Assembly (NCBI GenBank): GCA_019417325.1
Contig: DXVO01000016.1
Span: 1-64,000 of the forward strand
Direction: 5' to 3'
DNA length: 64,000 nt
Origin: Parabacteroides sp.
Lineage (GTDB): Bacteria; Bacteroidota; Bacteroidia; Bacteroidales; Tannerellaceae
Below are positions 45,555 through 54,333 of the stretch, piece after piece (the stretch's first letter is position 1; each line of letters starts with the position of its first letter). A program made the translations under genes and the position numbers. The notes beneath the pieces are model-generated. The model did no database searches and had not been told where the DNA came from. It was given only the letters and a program-made list of their open reading frames with translations.

Positions 45555-46718
45555 ATGAAACATATATATTTTCTACTCCTGCTGATTTTTCCGGCAATTC
45601 TATTATTAAGTGCATGTACCCATAACGATTCATTCCATAAAGATTTTGATAATCGCATCTACATTGACGCTCCATCACTGGAAGATATGAATCCAGTACG
45701 TGGATATGTGGACAGCGTAATGACAAAAAGCCTTCGTTGCGCAATTGCTAAACCGGCAACGAAAGAGATTGAAATCACCTATGAGATAGATCCCTCACAA
45801 ATCGATATTTATAACGAAAAAAATAAAACATTGGCAAAATTACTTCCGGAAGAATATTACACATTTGAAAACGAACAGGCATTAATTGCTGTTGACAGCG
45901 CCCGTTCTACTGAAAGTAAATTACTTTTCCGCAATATGGATAAACTTGACCCTGATGAAGATTATATATTGCCACTCCGTATCAGTAATGCTACGAATAT
46001 AGATATACTTGAATCCGAACGTACAATCTATTATGTATTCAGGCTCCGTCCGACTATCGAGTTTGTGGCAGATGGCGATGATAACGGCTTTTTTGTAACA
46101 TGGACAAAACCGGAAGTGGTACAACATCTCAGCTCTTTTACGTTAGAAGCTCTTTTTTATTGCCGGACTTTTAATGTCGACATACTCAGTTCTATTATGG
46201 GCATCGAAGGATATTTCCTAATCCGTACCAGTGATAATCCCAAAAATGTTCTTCAAATCGCATCAATAAGGAACTTTAATGTAACATCAAATCCTCTTCC
46301 TACTCATCAATGGCAGCATGTTGCTGTAACATTTTATGCCCCGACTAACCACCTCTGCGTTTATCTTAATGGTGAGCAGGTTGTCGATAAAGAAAACTGG
46401 ATTAGCGGTCCAGAAGAGTACGATTTTACAACAAAACTAACAACCGGCGGTTTTGCCATCGGCTACTCTTATAATGAAGAACGTCCATTACACGGAATGT
46501 TCTCCGAATGCAGGATTTGGAATCTTTTGAGAACACCTCAACAGATAAAAGACAATGCTTACTATGTTGACCCGCAAAGTGAAGGATTGGTTGCTTACTG
46601 GAAATTCAACGAAGGTTTCGGCAATACGATAAACGACCACACGGGGAACAGAAATCATGCCTACGCAAAGAAAGATGTAACTTGGCATAAAGTATCTCTT
46701 CCTGAATCACAAGAATAA
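45555..46718 (+). CDS. DUF1735 plus LamG-like surface glycan-binding lipoprotein
   Basis: A 387-residue lipoprotein with lipobox Cys21 (LLLSACTHND). Residues about 40-160 form a DUF1735-type beta-sandwich (EIEITYEIDPSQIDIYNEKN, EEYYTFENEQALIAVDSARSTESKLLF, LPLRISN). Residues about 165-385 are a concanavalin/LamG-like domain (TLEALFYCRTFN, QWQHVAVTFYAPTNHLCVYLNGEQV, GMFSECRIWNLLRTPQQIKDN, GLVAYWKFNEGFGNTINDHTGN). This domain pair is known in glycan-binding proteins of N-glycan loci. It starts 6 bp after the GH18-like gene and ends 19 bp before the GH18 enzyme gene. It probably holds glycoprotein substrate at the cell surface. Confidence 0.85.
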   Translation: MKHIYFLLLLIFPAILLLSACTHNDSFHKDFDNRIYIDAPSLEDMNPVRGYVDSVMTKSLRCAIAKPATKEIEITYEIDPSQIDIYNEKNKTLAKLLPEEYYTFENEQALIAVDSARSTESKLLFRNMDKLDPDEDYILPLRISNATNIDILESERTIYYVFRLRPTIEFVADGDDNGFFVTWTKPEVVQHLSSFTLEALFYCRTFNVDILSSIMGIEGYFLIRTSDNPKNVLQIASIRNFNVTSNPLPTHQWQHVAVTFYAPTNHLCVYLNGEQVVDKENWISGPEEYDFTTKLTTGGFAIGYSYNEERPLHGMFSECRIWNLLRTPQQIKDNAYYVDPQSEGLVAYWKFNEGFGNTINDHTGNRNHAYAKKDVTWHKVSLPESQE

Positions 46719-46737
46719 CATTTTATTATTTAAAACT

Positions 46738-48138
46738 ATGCAATATACAATCCGACATATTAGCCCTGTGGCTATTTTATTAACAATAGGTACTATCCTA
46801 TTCGCTTCGTGTGAAAAATCTATTCACTCCGAACCGGTAAATGAAAATCCTTACGATGCAAGCCGACATATTTATATGTATGCACGTAACTATAATAACC
46901 CGCAAAGTAATCATGTAGTGGAACTACATGATTCACTTACATCTGTACAGATGGAAATCGGATTAACGAAATCTCATTCAAGAGATATGAATATACAGTT
47001 CTCTATTGATCCGACAGTATTGGAGCGTTATAATGAACTACATAGCACTTCATTTGGGATGTATCCGGCAGACCACATTTTTCCTAAAGGGACAAACGGA
47101 GTATTCATCCCGGCAGGGGAAACTCATATAGATCCGGTAACCATACAAATACAAAAGGATACAACGCTCCAAAAAGGGAAAACCTATGCAATCCCCATTG
47201 CTCTGAAAAGTTCAGAAGACTCTGTATTTGTTTCCGGGAAAACCGGAGGAATGATTTGGCTGGTACAAGTACTCGATTCCATACAAAGTGCAGAAAAATC
47301 GACCGGAATTAAAACTATCTGCTACTTTGAAATACGTGGAGGAGGGAATCCGCTCAATGCCGGAATCTGGCGGCTGAAAAATAGCGGAAAACCTCTAATC
47401 GACATTGTTCACCTTTTCTCTGTCGGATTATGTTATGATTCTCTTGAAAGAAAAGCATATCTTAAACCCTATGCCGCAGTTGGACATATACTCAACAACC
47501 ATGAAAAATATATCAAACCCCTACAACAACTTGGAATTAAAGTATGTATGGATATTATACCGATGAAAGGTGCAGACGGAGTTGGAGTAGCAAACCTTCC
47601 TGATGATGTGGCTGTTAATATCGCCCGAGAAGTCAGAGCATATGTTGATGCCTACGGACTTGACGGAGTAGATTTCGATGACGAATATGTTACATACAAA
47701 AACAAGCCGAAAGGATATCCGGATGCTTCCGGCAAACACTATTCCCGTTTGGTTTACGAATGTCGAAAAATCATGCCTGACAAAATCGTAACCGTATACG
47801 ATATTGGAAATACTTCCGGATTTCTTTCGTATGACGGATTAAATCCTGGAGACTACATAAACTACTCTTATCAAGCATATTATGGGCAATGGGATAGCTA
47901 TAGTTATTCAAAATATAAAGGGATGACAAAAAAACAATGGGGTCCGTATGCCGTTGACATTGAAGCAGGAGAAGCAGATACTTATTATTTAAAAAAATTA
48001 AGGGATGAAGGCTTCGGTGTATTTATTCTTTATAATATGATGCCGAAAGATTATACCAACAAATTGAAGAATATTGCCAGGGAATTATATGATGACGAAA
48101 TCTATATGTTCCACCCACCTTACGAACGTGATTGGTAA
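46738..48138 (+). CDS. GH18 endo-beta-N-acetylglucosaminidase with N-terminal DUF1735 domain
   Basis: A 466-residue lipoprotein with lipobox Cys26 (ILFASCEKS). Residues about 45-180 form a DUF1735 beta-sandwich (QMEIGLTKSHSRDMNIQFSIDPTVLERYNELH). Residues about 190-466 are a GH18 barrel with an intact DGxDxDxE motif, DGVDFDDE at 309-316, so Glu316 is the expected acid catalyst. Further barrel strands read IKTICYFEIRGGGNP, KVCMDIIPMKG and YINYSYQAYYGQW. The architecture is that of BT3987-type enzymes, which cut the chitobiose core of high-mannose N-glycans. It is the last gene of the locus and is followed by a perfect palindrome. Confidence 0.9.
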   Translation: MQYTIRHISPVAILLTIGTILFASCEKSIHSEPVNENPYDASRHIYMYARNYNNPQSNHVVELHDSLTSVQMEIGLTKSHSRDMNIQFSIDPTVLERYNELHSTSFGMYPADHIFPKGTNGVFIPAGETHIDPVTIQIQKDTTLQKGKTYAIPIALKSSEDSVFVSGKTGGMIWLVQVLDSIQSAEKSTGIKTICYFEIRGGGNPLNAGIWRLKNSGKPLIDIVHLFSVGLCYDSLERKAYLKPYAAVGHILNNHEKYIKPLQQLGIKVCMDIIPMKGADGVGVANLPDDVAVNIAREVRAYVDAYGLDGVDFDDEYVTYKNKPKGYPDASGKHYSRLVYECRKIMPDKIVTVYDIGNTSGFLSYDGLNPGDYINYSYQAYYGQWDSYSYSKYKGMTKKQWGPYAVDIEAGEADTYYLKKLRDEGFGVFILYNMMPKDYTNKLKNIARELYDDEIYMFHPPYERDW

Positions 48139-48163
48139 AAAGAAGCACACGCTATAAAAACAC

Positions 48164-48224
48164 ATTCATAGTTATGGTTTTTCCAAATGATAGTTATGAT
48201 TTTGGAAAAACCATAACTATGAAT
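48164..48224. repeat. Perfect 24-bp palindromic hairpin carrying the ATAGTTATG repeat word
   Basis: The arms 48164-48187 and 48201-48224 are exact complements around a 13-base loop that itself contains another ATAGTTATGAT copy. The word matches the 22-bp tandem repeats at 2267-2343. No T-run follows. It lies 25 bp after the GH18 stop codon and may protect or terminate that transcript. Confidence 0.7.
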
Positions 48225-48336
48225 GTCCAATAGGATATAGAAATCCGTATGCTCAAAAACAGGGCCGATAAACCTCATTTATAATAAAGATACATGTTAA
48301 CTATACACAAAAGAGTGCAACCCAAGATAAAATGCC

Positions 48337-48344
48337 TAATTTTG
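48337..48344 (+). promoter_or_regulatory. Probable -7 box (TAATTTTG) for nhaD
   Basis: TAnnTTTG match 28 bp before the nhaD start codon. Confidence 0.5.
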
Positions 48345-48372
48345 TACTACTAAATAATTAAATATAGTTATT

Positions 48373-49803
48373 ATGTTAACTGGAATGATCATTATTTTCC
48401 TTGTGGGATATTTACTTATCGCCTTGGAACATCCTCTCAAAATGAATAAAGCAGGGACAGCCCTTCTCACCGGAACCCTTCTATGGGTAATGTATACGGC
48501 AGGTTCTCCTCAATTTATTCCTTCTGCCTCCGCCGAAAGTTTCAAATTGTTTTTAGAAGCATTCCCTGCTATGGCTGAACTGCCTTATGCCGAGCAATGC
48601 GTCCGTTTTGTTGTAGAACATCAGGTACTTGAAAGTATCGGAGAAATTGCAGAAACCCTGATTTTCCTGATAGGCGCCATGATTACAGTCGAACTGATAG
48701 ACTCGCACGGAGGTTTCTTATTCATTACAAACAGAATTACCACTAATAATAAACGGAAATTATTAATAGCCATCGCCGCCATTACTTTCTTTATGTCCGC
48801 AGTATTGGATAACCTTACCACCTCCATTGTAATGGTTATGCTCATCCGGAAACTGATTGGAGATTATAAAGAACGATGGATATTCGGCAGTATTATTATT
48901 ATTGCGGCCAATAGCGGTGGAGCCTGGTCGCCCATCGGAGACGTTACGACCATTATGCTTTGGGTAAAAGGTAACATTTCGACCTCATCGACTATACCCC
49001 ATTTATTTTTACCCAGTTTAGTATCCGCACTCGTCCCTGTTTTTCTTGTAGCCAGGTCTTTACATGGAAATATTACCCCCCCAATTGACTTTAATGAAAG
49101 CGGAGATAGCGAATTACTCCGCATTTTAAAAGAGAATGAAAAGCTGGCCATCTTTTGTATCGGTATATTTTGCCTTCTTTTCGTGCCCATATTCAAAACA
49201 GTGACCCACCTGCCTCCTTTTATGGGAATCTTGATGGGGGTCGGTATTTTATGGATATTCACTGAACTTATGTACCGCCGGAGTCCGATGAATGAAGACC
49301 TGAAATTACGCTTGTCTAAAGTGGTAACCCGTATAGACGGGGCGACCTTAATGTTTTTCTTAGGTATTCTGCTTGCCGTAGATGCATTGCGCTGCAGCGG
49401 AGTTTTAAACAACTTCTCCGTCTGGTTGGATGATACGCTTGGCAATGTTTACGCAGTAAATCTGATAATCGGGACTTTATCTGCCGTAGTAGACAATGTG
49501 CCTCTTGTTGCCGGGGCCATCGGAATGTATCCGGTAGCCACAGATACAATGCTCGCTACAGCCGCAGACCCGACTTACCTTGCCAACTTTGTTCAGGATG
49601 GAGTATTCTGGCAGTTCCTTGCTTACTGTGCCGGCGTTGGTGGCAGTATGCTGATTATAGGTTCTGCCGCCGGTGTAGTGGTAATGGGGTTGGAACGTAT
49701 CAACTTTATCTGGTATTTAAAAAACATATCGCTCCTTGCCTTGGCCGGGTATCTTTCAGGAGCCGGAGTATATGTGTTGCAAAACGTATTATTAGGTATT
49801 TAA
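48373..49803 (+). CDS. nhaD: NhaD-type sodium/proton antiporter
   Basis: A 476-residue membrane protein of the ion transporter superfamily with about 11-13 helices. Family signatures include ALEHPLKMNKAGTALLTGTLLW, ETLIFLIGAMITVELID, LDNLTTSIVMVMLIRKLI, ANSGGAWSPIGDVTTIMLWVKG and a second AVVDNVPLVAGAIGM, the paired intramembrane loops typical of NhaD. It exports sodium or lithium in exchange for protons at the inner membrane. It is monocistronic with a promoter box upstream and precedes an MgtC-like gene, giving a small ion-homeostasis group. Confidence 0.92.
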   Translation: MLTGMIIIFLVGYLLIALEHPLKMNKAGTALLTGTLLWVMYTAGSPQFIPSASAESFKLFLEAFPAMAELPYAEQCVRFVVEHQVLESIGEIAETLIFLIGAMITVELIDSHGGFLFITNRITTNNKRKLLIAIAAITFFMSAVLDNLTTSIVMVMLIRKLIGDYKERWIFGSIIIIAANSGGAWSPIGDVTTIMLWVKGNISTSSTIPHLFLPSLVSALVPVFLVARSLHGNITPPIDFNESGDSELLRILKENEKLAIFCIGIFCLLFVPIFKTVTHLPPFMGILMGVGILWIFTELMYRRSPMNEDLKLRLSKVVTRIDGATLMFFLGILLAVDALRCSGVLNNFSVWLDDTLGNVYAVNLIIGTLSAVVDNVPLVAGAIGMYPVATDTMLATAADPTYLANFVQDGVFWQFLAYCAGVGGSMLIIGSAAGVVVMGLERINFIWYLKNISLLALAGYLSGAGVYVLQNVLLGI

Positions 49804-49885
49804 AACCACTTTAACGCATAGGGAATCCCATATCACTATAAAATATTGTTATATTTAAGCGTTTAAAAATCAATAACAATACTTT

Positions 49886-50551
49886 ATGATGATATGGGAT
49901 TTTATTTTAAGACTGTTTGTTGCAGGCGTACTCGGAGCTATCATCGGATTAGACAGGGAGTACAGGGCTAAAGAAGCCGGATACAGGACACATTTTTTAG
50001 TATCACTCGGCAGTGCATTAATTATGATTGTATCCCAATACGGTTTTCAGGATATCATACAAGAGAACAGTGTGGCATTAGACCCCAGCCGTGTAGCTGC
50101 ACAAGTTGTCAGTGGTATCGGTTTTATCGGAGCCGGAACCATCATTATCCAAAAACAATTTGTACGAGGATTAACTACGGCTGCAGGAATTTGGGCTACG
50201 GCCGGCATCGGTTTGGCATGTGGTGCTGGGATGTATGGCATAAGTATCGCAGCAACAGCCCTGACTCTTGTCGGATTGGAAGTTCTCAGTATTATATTCA
50301 AAAGCATAGGAATGAGAAGTTCATCAGTTGTCTTTTCCACTACGGATAAAGACATCATAAAAAAATTAATTCCGGTATTCGGGCAACATGGATATTTGCT
50401 GGGTTCTTATGAGCTAAAAAAGTTAAACCATACGGATACAGACACTTATCTTGTATCTTTAGTAATCAAAGCTAAAAAATCGACCGACGAGAATCCGCTG
50501 GTTATATTTTCTGATATTTCTCCTGATATTACAATTGAACGAATCGAGTAG
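49886..50551 (+). CDS. MgtC/SapB family membrane protein
   Basis: 221 residues. The N-terminal 140 or so residues form about five helices with the MgtC signature LGAIIGLDREYRAKEAGYRTHFLVSLGSALIMIVS and SGIGFIGAGTIIIQKQFVRGLTTAAGIWATAGIGLACG. The C-terminal cytosolic part (about 145-221) resembles an ACT-like domain. MgtC proteins influence growth in low magnesium and ATP synthase activity in pathogens, but most members are uncharacterised. It follows nhaD by 82 bp. Confidence 0.88.
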   Translation: MMIWDFILRLFVAGVLGAIIGLDREYRAKEAGYRTHFLVSLGSALIMIVSQYGFQDIIQENSVALDPSRVAAQVVSGIGFIGAGTIIIQKQFVRGLTTAAGIWATAGIGLACGAGMYGISIAATALTLVGLEVLSIIFKSIGMRSSSVVFSTTDKDIIKKLIPVFGQHGYLLGSYELKKLNHTDTDTYLVSLVIKAKKSTDENPLVIFSDISPDITIERIE

Positions 50552-50581
50552 CAAGTAGGCGGTTGGAGGGACAAGTTTTAC

Positions 50582-50589
50582 TATATTTG
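50582..50589 (+). promoter_or_regulatory. Probable -7 box (TATATTTG)
   Basis: TAnnTTTG match 27 bp before the start of the 211-residue protein gene, with a TTG at 50563-50565 as a possible -33 element. Confidence 0.5.
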
Positions 50590-50616
50590 TCCTCTAAATT
50601 AATATAAAGAATACCC

Positions 50617-51252
50617 ATGAGTATAATTTCTAAACTATTTAAAAAGAAAAACGAAGAAGCTGAAGCTGCGCAAACCGGCTCTGTAGAAGAATTTGTCACA
50701 TTAATACGTGTTTATTATCAATCAGTTATGGCTGTTCAGTTAGGTATCACTAATCTGAATATGCTGCCGGATATGGCTCTATTCAAACGAATGCTGAAAG
50801 TGCCTACCCAGAACAATAAATTAGGCGTTGCCGAAAAGTCCCGTGTACGCAAAGTATTAATGCAGGATTATGGTTTGAGTGAAACATTTTTTAAAGAAAT
50901 CGATTCTTCGGTAAAAAAGAACTGTAAAACACAAAACGATATAAAATCTTACTTTTTCCTTTTCCAGGGATTTTGCAACGACTTGTTTTCATTGCTCGAT
51001 AACCTGATGAGCTGGAAGTTCCGTTTTTCTATCCTGGTAAAAAAATTATTATATAACCAGACGGCAAAAACCATTCACGAAATTGTTACCCGTTCGGAAT
51101 GGAAAGACATTAACGTACAAAAAACAGCCTGGAGCATACGTAAGTATAAAGAGACATTGGGATATTCGGAAGAATGGATGACAGATTTCGTTTATAACGT
51201 TGTATTACAAGCGAAAGACGATGCTAAAAAACAACGGAAAACGAATAAATAA
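50617..51252 (+). CDS. Cytosolic protein of unknown function
   Basis: 211 residues, with no signal peptide or membrane helix. The N-terminus is charged (FKKKNEEAEAA) and the rest is predicted mostly helical with many Lys residues, ending KDDAKKQRKTNK. I do not recognise a domain. Codon use and a good -7 box 27 bp upstream support a real gene. It lies between an MgtC-like gene and a UDG-like gene on the same strand, which says little about its role. Confidence 0.65.
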   Translation: MSIISKLFKKKNEEAEAAQTGSVEEFVTLIRVYYQSVMAVQLGITNLNMLPDMALFKRMLKVPTQNNKLGVAEKSRVRKVLMQDYGLSETFFKEIDSSVKKNCKTQNDIKSYFFLFQGFCNDLFSLLDNLMSWKFRFSILVKKLLYNQTAKTIHEIVTRSEWKDINVQKTAWSIRKYKETLGYSEEWMTDFVYNVVLQAKDDAKKQRKTNK

Positions 51253-51266
51253 CATTCAATAATTTC

Positions 51267-51395
51267 ATGGGGAAAATATTCTCCGTTTTATTCCGTTCCG
51301 ACCGTTCGGCATGTATTCGCAGGATACAAGCCGTCGGCTACGATACTTTTGCCGGTGAAATGCACGGGAAAGGACAACAAACAATCAATAGGTAA
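51267..51395 (+). CDS. Possible 42-residue small ORF
   Basis: ATG at 51267 to TAA at 51395 encodes a short basic peptide (MGKIFSVLFRSDRSACIRRI...). It fills most of the gap between the 211-residue protein and the UDG-like gene, but there is no clear ribosome site, signal peptide or known family. It may be chance. Confidence 0.2.
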   Translation: MGKIFSVLFRSDRSACIRRIQAVGYDTFAGEMHGKGQQTINR

Positions 51396-51415
51396 TCTAT
51401 TTTTCACTTATCCGA

Positions 51416-52000
51416 ATGGAAAATAAAGAAACAGAACAACACCCTTTAGGATTTTTTCTTCCGGAAAACACCCAATTATTAATGCTCGGAAGTTTCCCGC
51501 CTCCCAAGGCACGATGGTCTATGAATTTCTATTATCCAAATATCCAAAATGATATGTGGAGGATTCTCGGCACGATCTTTTATCAGGATAAAGAATATTT
51601 CCTGGAAACGAAAAAAGCATTCAGTGAAGAAAAAGCCAAACAATTCTGCAGGGAAAAAGGAATCGGTATAGGCGACACTGGGATGGAAGTAATCCGGTTA
51701 AAAAATAATGCCTCCGATAATTTCCTTCAAATTGTCACACCGCTTAATCCGGAAGAGATTTTATCCCAAATACCGGAATGTAAAGCGATAGTTGTGACCG
51801 GGCAAAAGGCGATGGATACATTAATGGCCGTACTTCCTCCCGTAGAAGAGCCCAAGGTAGGCTCATACGCTCGTTTTACCTTATTGGGGCGTATTTTCAG
51901 ACTATACCGTATGCCCTCGTCATCCCGGGCATATCCCAAACCTTTAGAAGAAAAAGCGGCAGTCTACAAACAGATGTTTGAAGAACTGGAAATGCTTTGA
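51416..52000 (+). CDS. Uracil-DNA glycosylase superfamily protein
   Basis: 194 residues. The N-terminal active-site region is LMLGSFPPPKARWSMNFYYPNIQNDMWRIL, resembling the GSxPP.....G.YY......FW motif of MUG/SMUG/UDG-like enzymes. The C-terminal MPSSSRAYPKP corresponds to the second motif (H/S-P-S-x-R) that contacts DNA. It probably removes uracil or mismatched bases in repair, but the exact substrate is not readable and the catalytic Asp/Asn is uncertain. The gap to the DPP-IV gene is 70 bp. Confidence 0.78.
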   Translation: MENKETEQHPLGFFLPENTQLLMLGSFPPPKARWSMNFYYPNIQNDMWRILGTIFYQDKEYFLETKKAFSEEKAKQFCREKGIGIGDTGMEVIRLKNNASDNFLQIVTPLNPEEILSQIPECKAIVVTGQKAMDTLMAVLPPVEEPKVGSYARFTLLGRIFRLYRMPSSSRAYPKPLEEKAAVYKQMFEELEML

Positions 52001-52070
52001 CAAATATTTTGCCGTCTCAGGAAACATTGCGTTATTTGTGTCATCATAACAAATAAATGCTATTACTGTA

Positions 52071-54305
52071 ATGAAATTGAAAAAACTCATTATTGCCACC
52101 GCCTCCCTGTTCCTTTGGGGAGGTTTATGTGTTGCACAGCAAACGCTGGATCTTGAAAAAGTCGTATACGGCCAACTTATCCAAACAAAAGGTATGGGAG
52201 CCATGACCTGGCTGAAAGACGGAGAACGCTACAGCCGCATGGAGCGTAACGAACAAACCGGAGGAATCGATATTGTTGCCTACCACGCTAAAGACAACAA
52301 GCGGGAAGTCATTATCCCCTCCTCCATGTTTATAAATAAAGAAACAGGCAAGCCTATTTCCATCCGCAGCATTTCATGGAGCGCAGACAACGGAAAAGTA
52401 CTGGTTTACAATAACACCCGCCGCGTATGGAGATACGATACGAAAGGTGACTATTGGGTGCTTACTTTAAAAGACGGCACACTCCGCCAATTAGGGAAAA
52501 GTTTACCGGAAGCCAGCCTGATGTTTGCCAAATTTTCACCGGATGGAACACGTGTTGCTTATGTTTCCAATAATAACATCTACGTTGAAGATATTCAATC
52601 CGGTAAAATCACACAGCTTACTCACGATGGCAGTGAGACGATTGTAAACGGTACATTCGACTGGGTTTATGAAGAAGAATTCAATTGCCGCGACGGTTTC
52701 CGCTGGAGTCCCGACGGAAATTATATCGCCTATTGGCAAAGTGACACAAAAGGAACAGGTGTTTTCGATATTATCAATAATGTAGATTCCATCTACCCTA
52801 CTATTCTACATTTTCCATATCCGAAAGCCGGAACAACCAACTCTGCCGTAAAAGTAGGGTATCTCCCTGCTGCAGGAGGAACAACTACATGGATTCATAT
52901 TCCGGGAGATACACGAAACAACTACATTCCCCGTATGGAGTTTATTCCGGAAAGCAACGAACTATTCATTCAGCAACTAAACCGTCCTCAAAATACGAAT
53001 AAGGTATGGATTGCCACAATCGGAAGCGCTACCCCTGTAAATATTTTTACAGATAAGGATGCAGCCTGGCTTGAAACAAACGACCATATCACCTGGCTGA
53101 AAAACAATCAATATTTCACCTGGGAAAGCGAACGGAGCGGATGGAGACACCTGTATCGTGTCAGTCGTGACGGAAAAGATATCCAACCGATTACCAAAGG
53201 CGATTTCGATTACATTGAACCGGTAGGAACAGATTTACAGAAAGGATTAGCTTACTTTATCGCCTCTCCCGATAATTTCACACAACGCTATCTTTACAGT
53301 GCCAAACTGTTTGGAAAAGGAGAAGTACAACGCCTAAGTCCGGCAGAAGAACCGGGCCAACACCGCTATAACATGTCTCCCACCGGAAAATGGGCGGTAC
53401 ATACTTACAGCAATGCCGGCACTCCTTCTGTTATAGACATGGTTTCATTTCCGAAACACCAATCTGTACGTATGATTGAAGAAAATACCCGGGCAAAAGA
53501 GCAATATGCCGCTTTGGGACTGAATCCGAAAGAATTCGTAAAAGTGACTTCCGGTGATTTGGAACTGGATGCCTGGATGATTAAACCGGCAAACTTCGAT
53601 GCCTCTAAAAAATATCCGGTAATTGTGGAAGTATACGGAGAGCCGGGTAGTGCAACCGTACAAGACGTATGGGGTGGCGGTGATTTATGGAATCAGTATA
53701 TTGCCAATTTGGGATATATCGTTGTCAGCATAGAAAACCGTGGAGCAAAAGCGCCACGCGGACGCGAATGGAGAAAATGTATTTACGGTGAAGTTGGGAC
53801 ATTTGCATCCGAAGACCAGGCTCGTGGCATTTTAGATATGGCACGGCGGTATCCGTTTATTGACCCGACCAGAATCGGTATCACAGGATGGAGTGGTGGC
53901 GGTAGCCAGACATTGAACTCCATGTTCCGTTATCCGGATGTATTTTGTACCGGAATTGCAATTGCTTTTGTTGCCGACCAACGTACTTATGATACGATTT
54001 ACCAGGAACGTTATATGAATACTCCTCAAAATAACCCGGATGGTTACCGGAAAGGTTCTCCTATCACTTATGCACAGGGATTAAAAGGAAACCTGCTATT
54101 AATTCACGGTACAGGAGACGATAACGTGCATTACCAGAATTGTGAACTATTGGTTAACGAACTGGTTAAGTATGGAAAGATGTTTTCTCAAATCAGTTAT
54201 CCAATGCGCAGCCATGGTATTTATGAAGGTCAGGGAACCACTTTACACCTTCGTAAAACGATGGCTAAATACTGGATGGAGCATCTTCCTGCCGGAGGCA
54301 AATAG
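52071..54305 (+). CDS. Dipeptidyl peptidase IV-type serine peptidase (S9B)
   Basis: 744 residues. A signal peptide (about 1-22) precedes a beta-propeller (about 60-470; repeated FSPDGTRVAYVSNNNIYVED, WSPDGNYIAYWQSDT). It contains the DPP-IV Glu motif DWVYEEEF, which anchors the substrate N-terminus. The C-terminal alpha/beta-hydrolase domain has the triad Ser608 (GWSGGGSQ), Asp683 (GTGDDNVHY) and His715 (SHGIYEG). It cleaves X-Pro or X-Ala dipeptides from peptides in the periplasm and could process peptides left by glycoprotein breakdown, though it is not in either glycan operon. Confidence 0.93.
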   Translation: MKLKKLIIATASLFLWGGLCVAQQTLDLEKVVYGQLIQTKGMGAMTWLKDGERYSRMERNEQTGGIDIVAYHAKDNKREVIIPSSMFINKETGKPISIRSISWSADNGKVLVYNNTRRVWRYDTKGDYWVLTLKDGTLRQLGKSLPEASLMFAKFSPDGTRVAYVSNNNIYVEDIQSGKITQLTHDGSETIVNGTFDWVYEEEFNCRDGFRWSPDGNYIAYWQSDTKGTGVFDIINNVDSIYPTILHFPYPKAGTTNSAVKVGYLPAAGGTTTWIHIPGDTRNNYIPRMEFIPESNELFIQQLNRPQNTNKVWIATIGSATPVNIFTDKDAAWLETNDHITWLKNNQYFTWESERSGWRHLYRVSRDGKDIQPITKGDFDYIEPVGTDLQKGLAYFIASPDNFTQRYLYSAKLFGKGEVQRLSPAEEPGQHRYNMSPTGKWAVHTYSNAGTPSVIDMVSFPKHQSVRMIEENTRAKEQYAALGLNPKEFVKVTSGDLELDAWMIKPANFDASKKYPVIVEVYGEPGSATVQDVWGGGDLWNQYIANLGYIVVSIENRGAKAPRGREWRKCIYGEVGTFASEDQARGILDMARRYPFIDPTRIGITGWSGGGSQTLNSMFRYPDVFCTGIAIAFVADQRTYDTIYQERYMNTPQNNPDGYRKGSPITYAQGLKGNLLLIHGTGDDNVHYQNCELLVNELVKYGKMFSQISYPMRSHGIYEGQGTTLHLRKTMAKYWMEHLPAGGK

Positions 54306-54333
54306 ATACAATTACAATTAATTTCATACAGAC

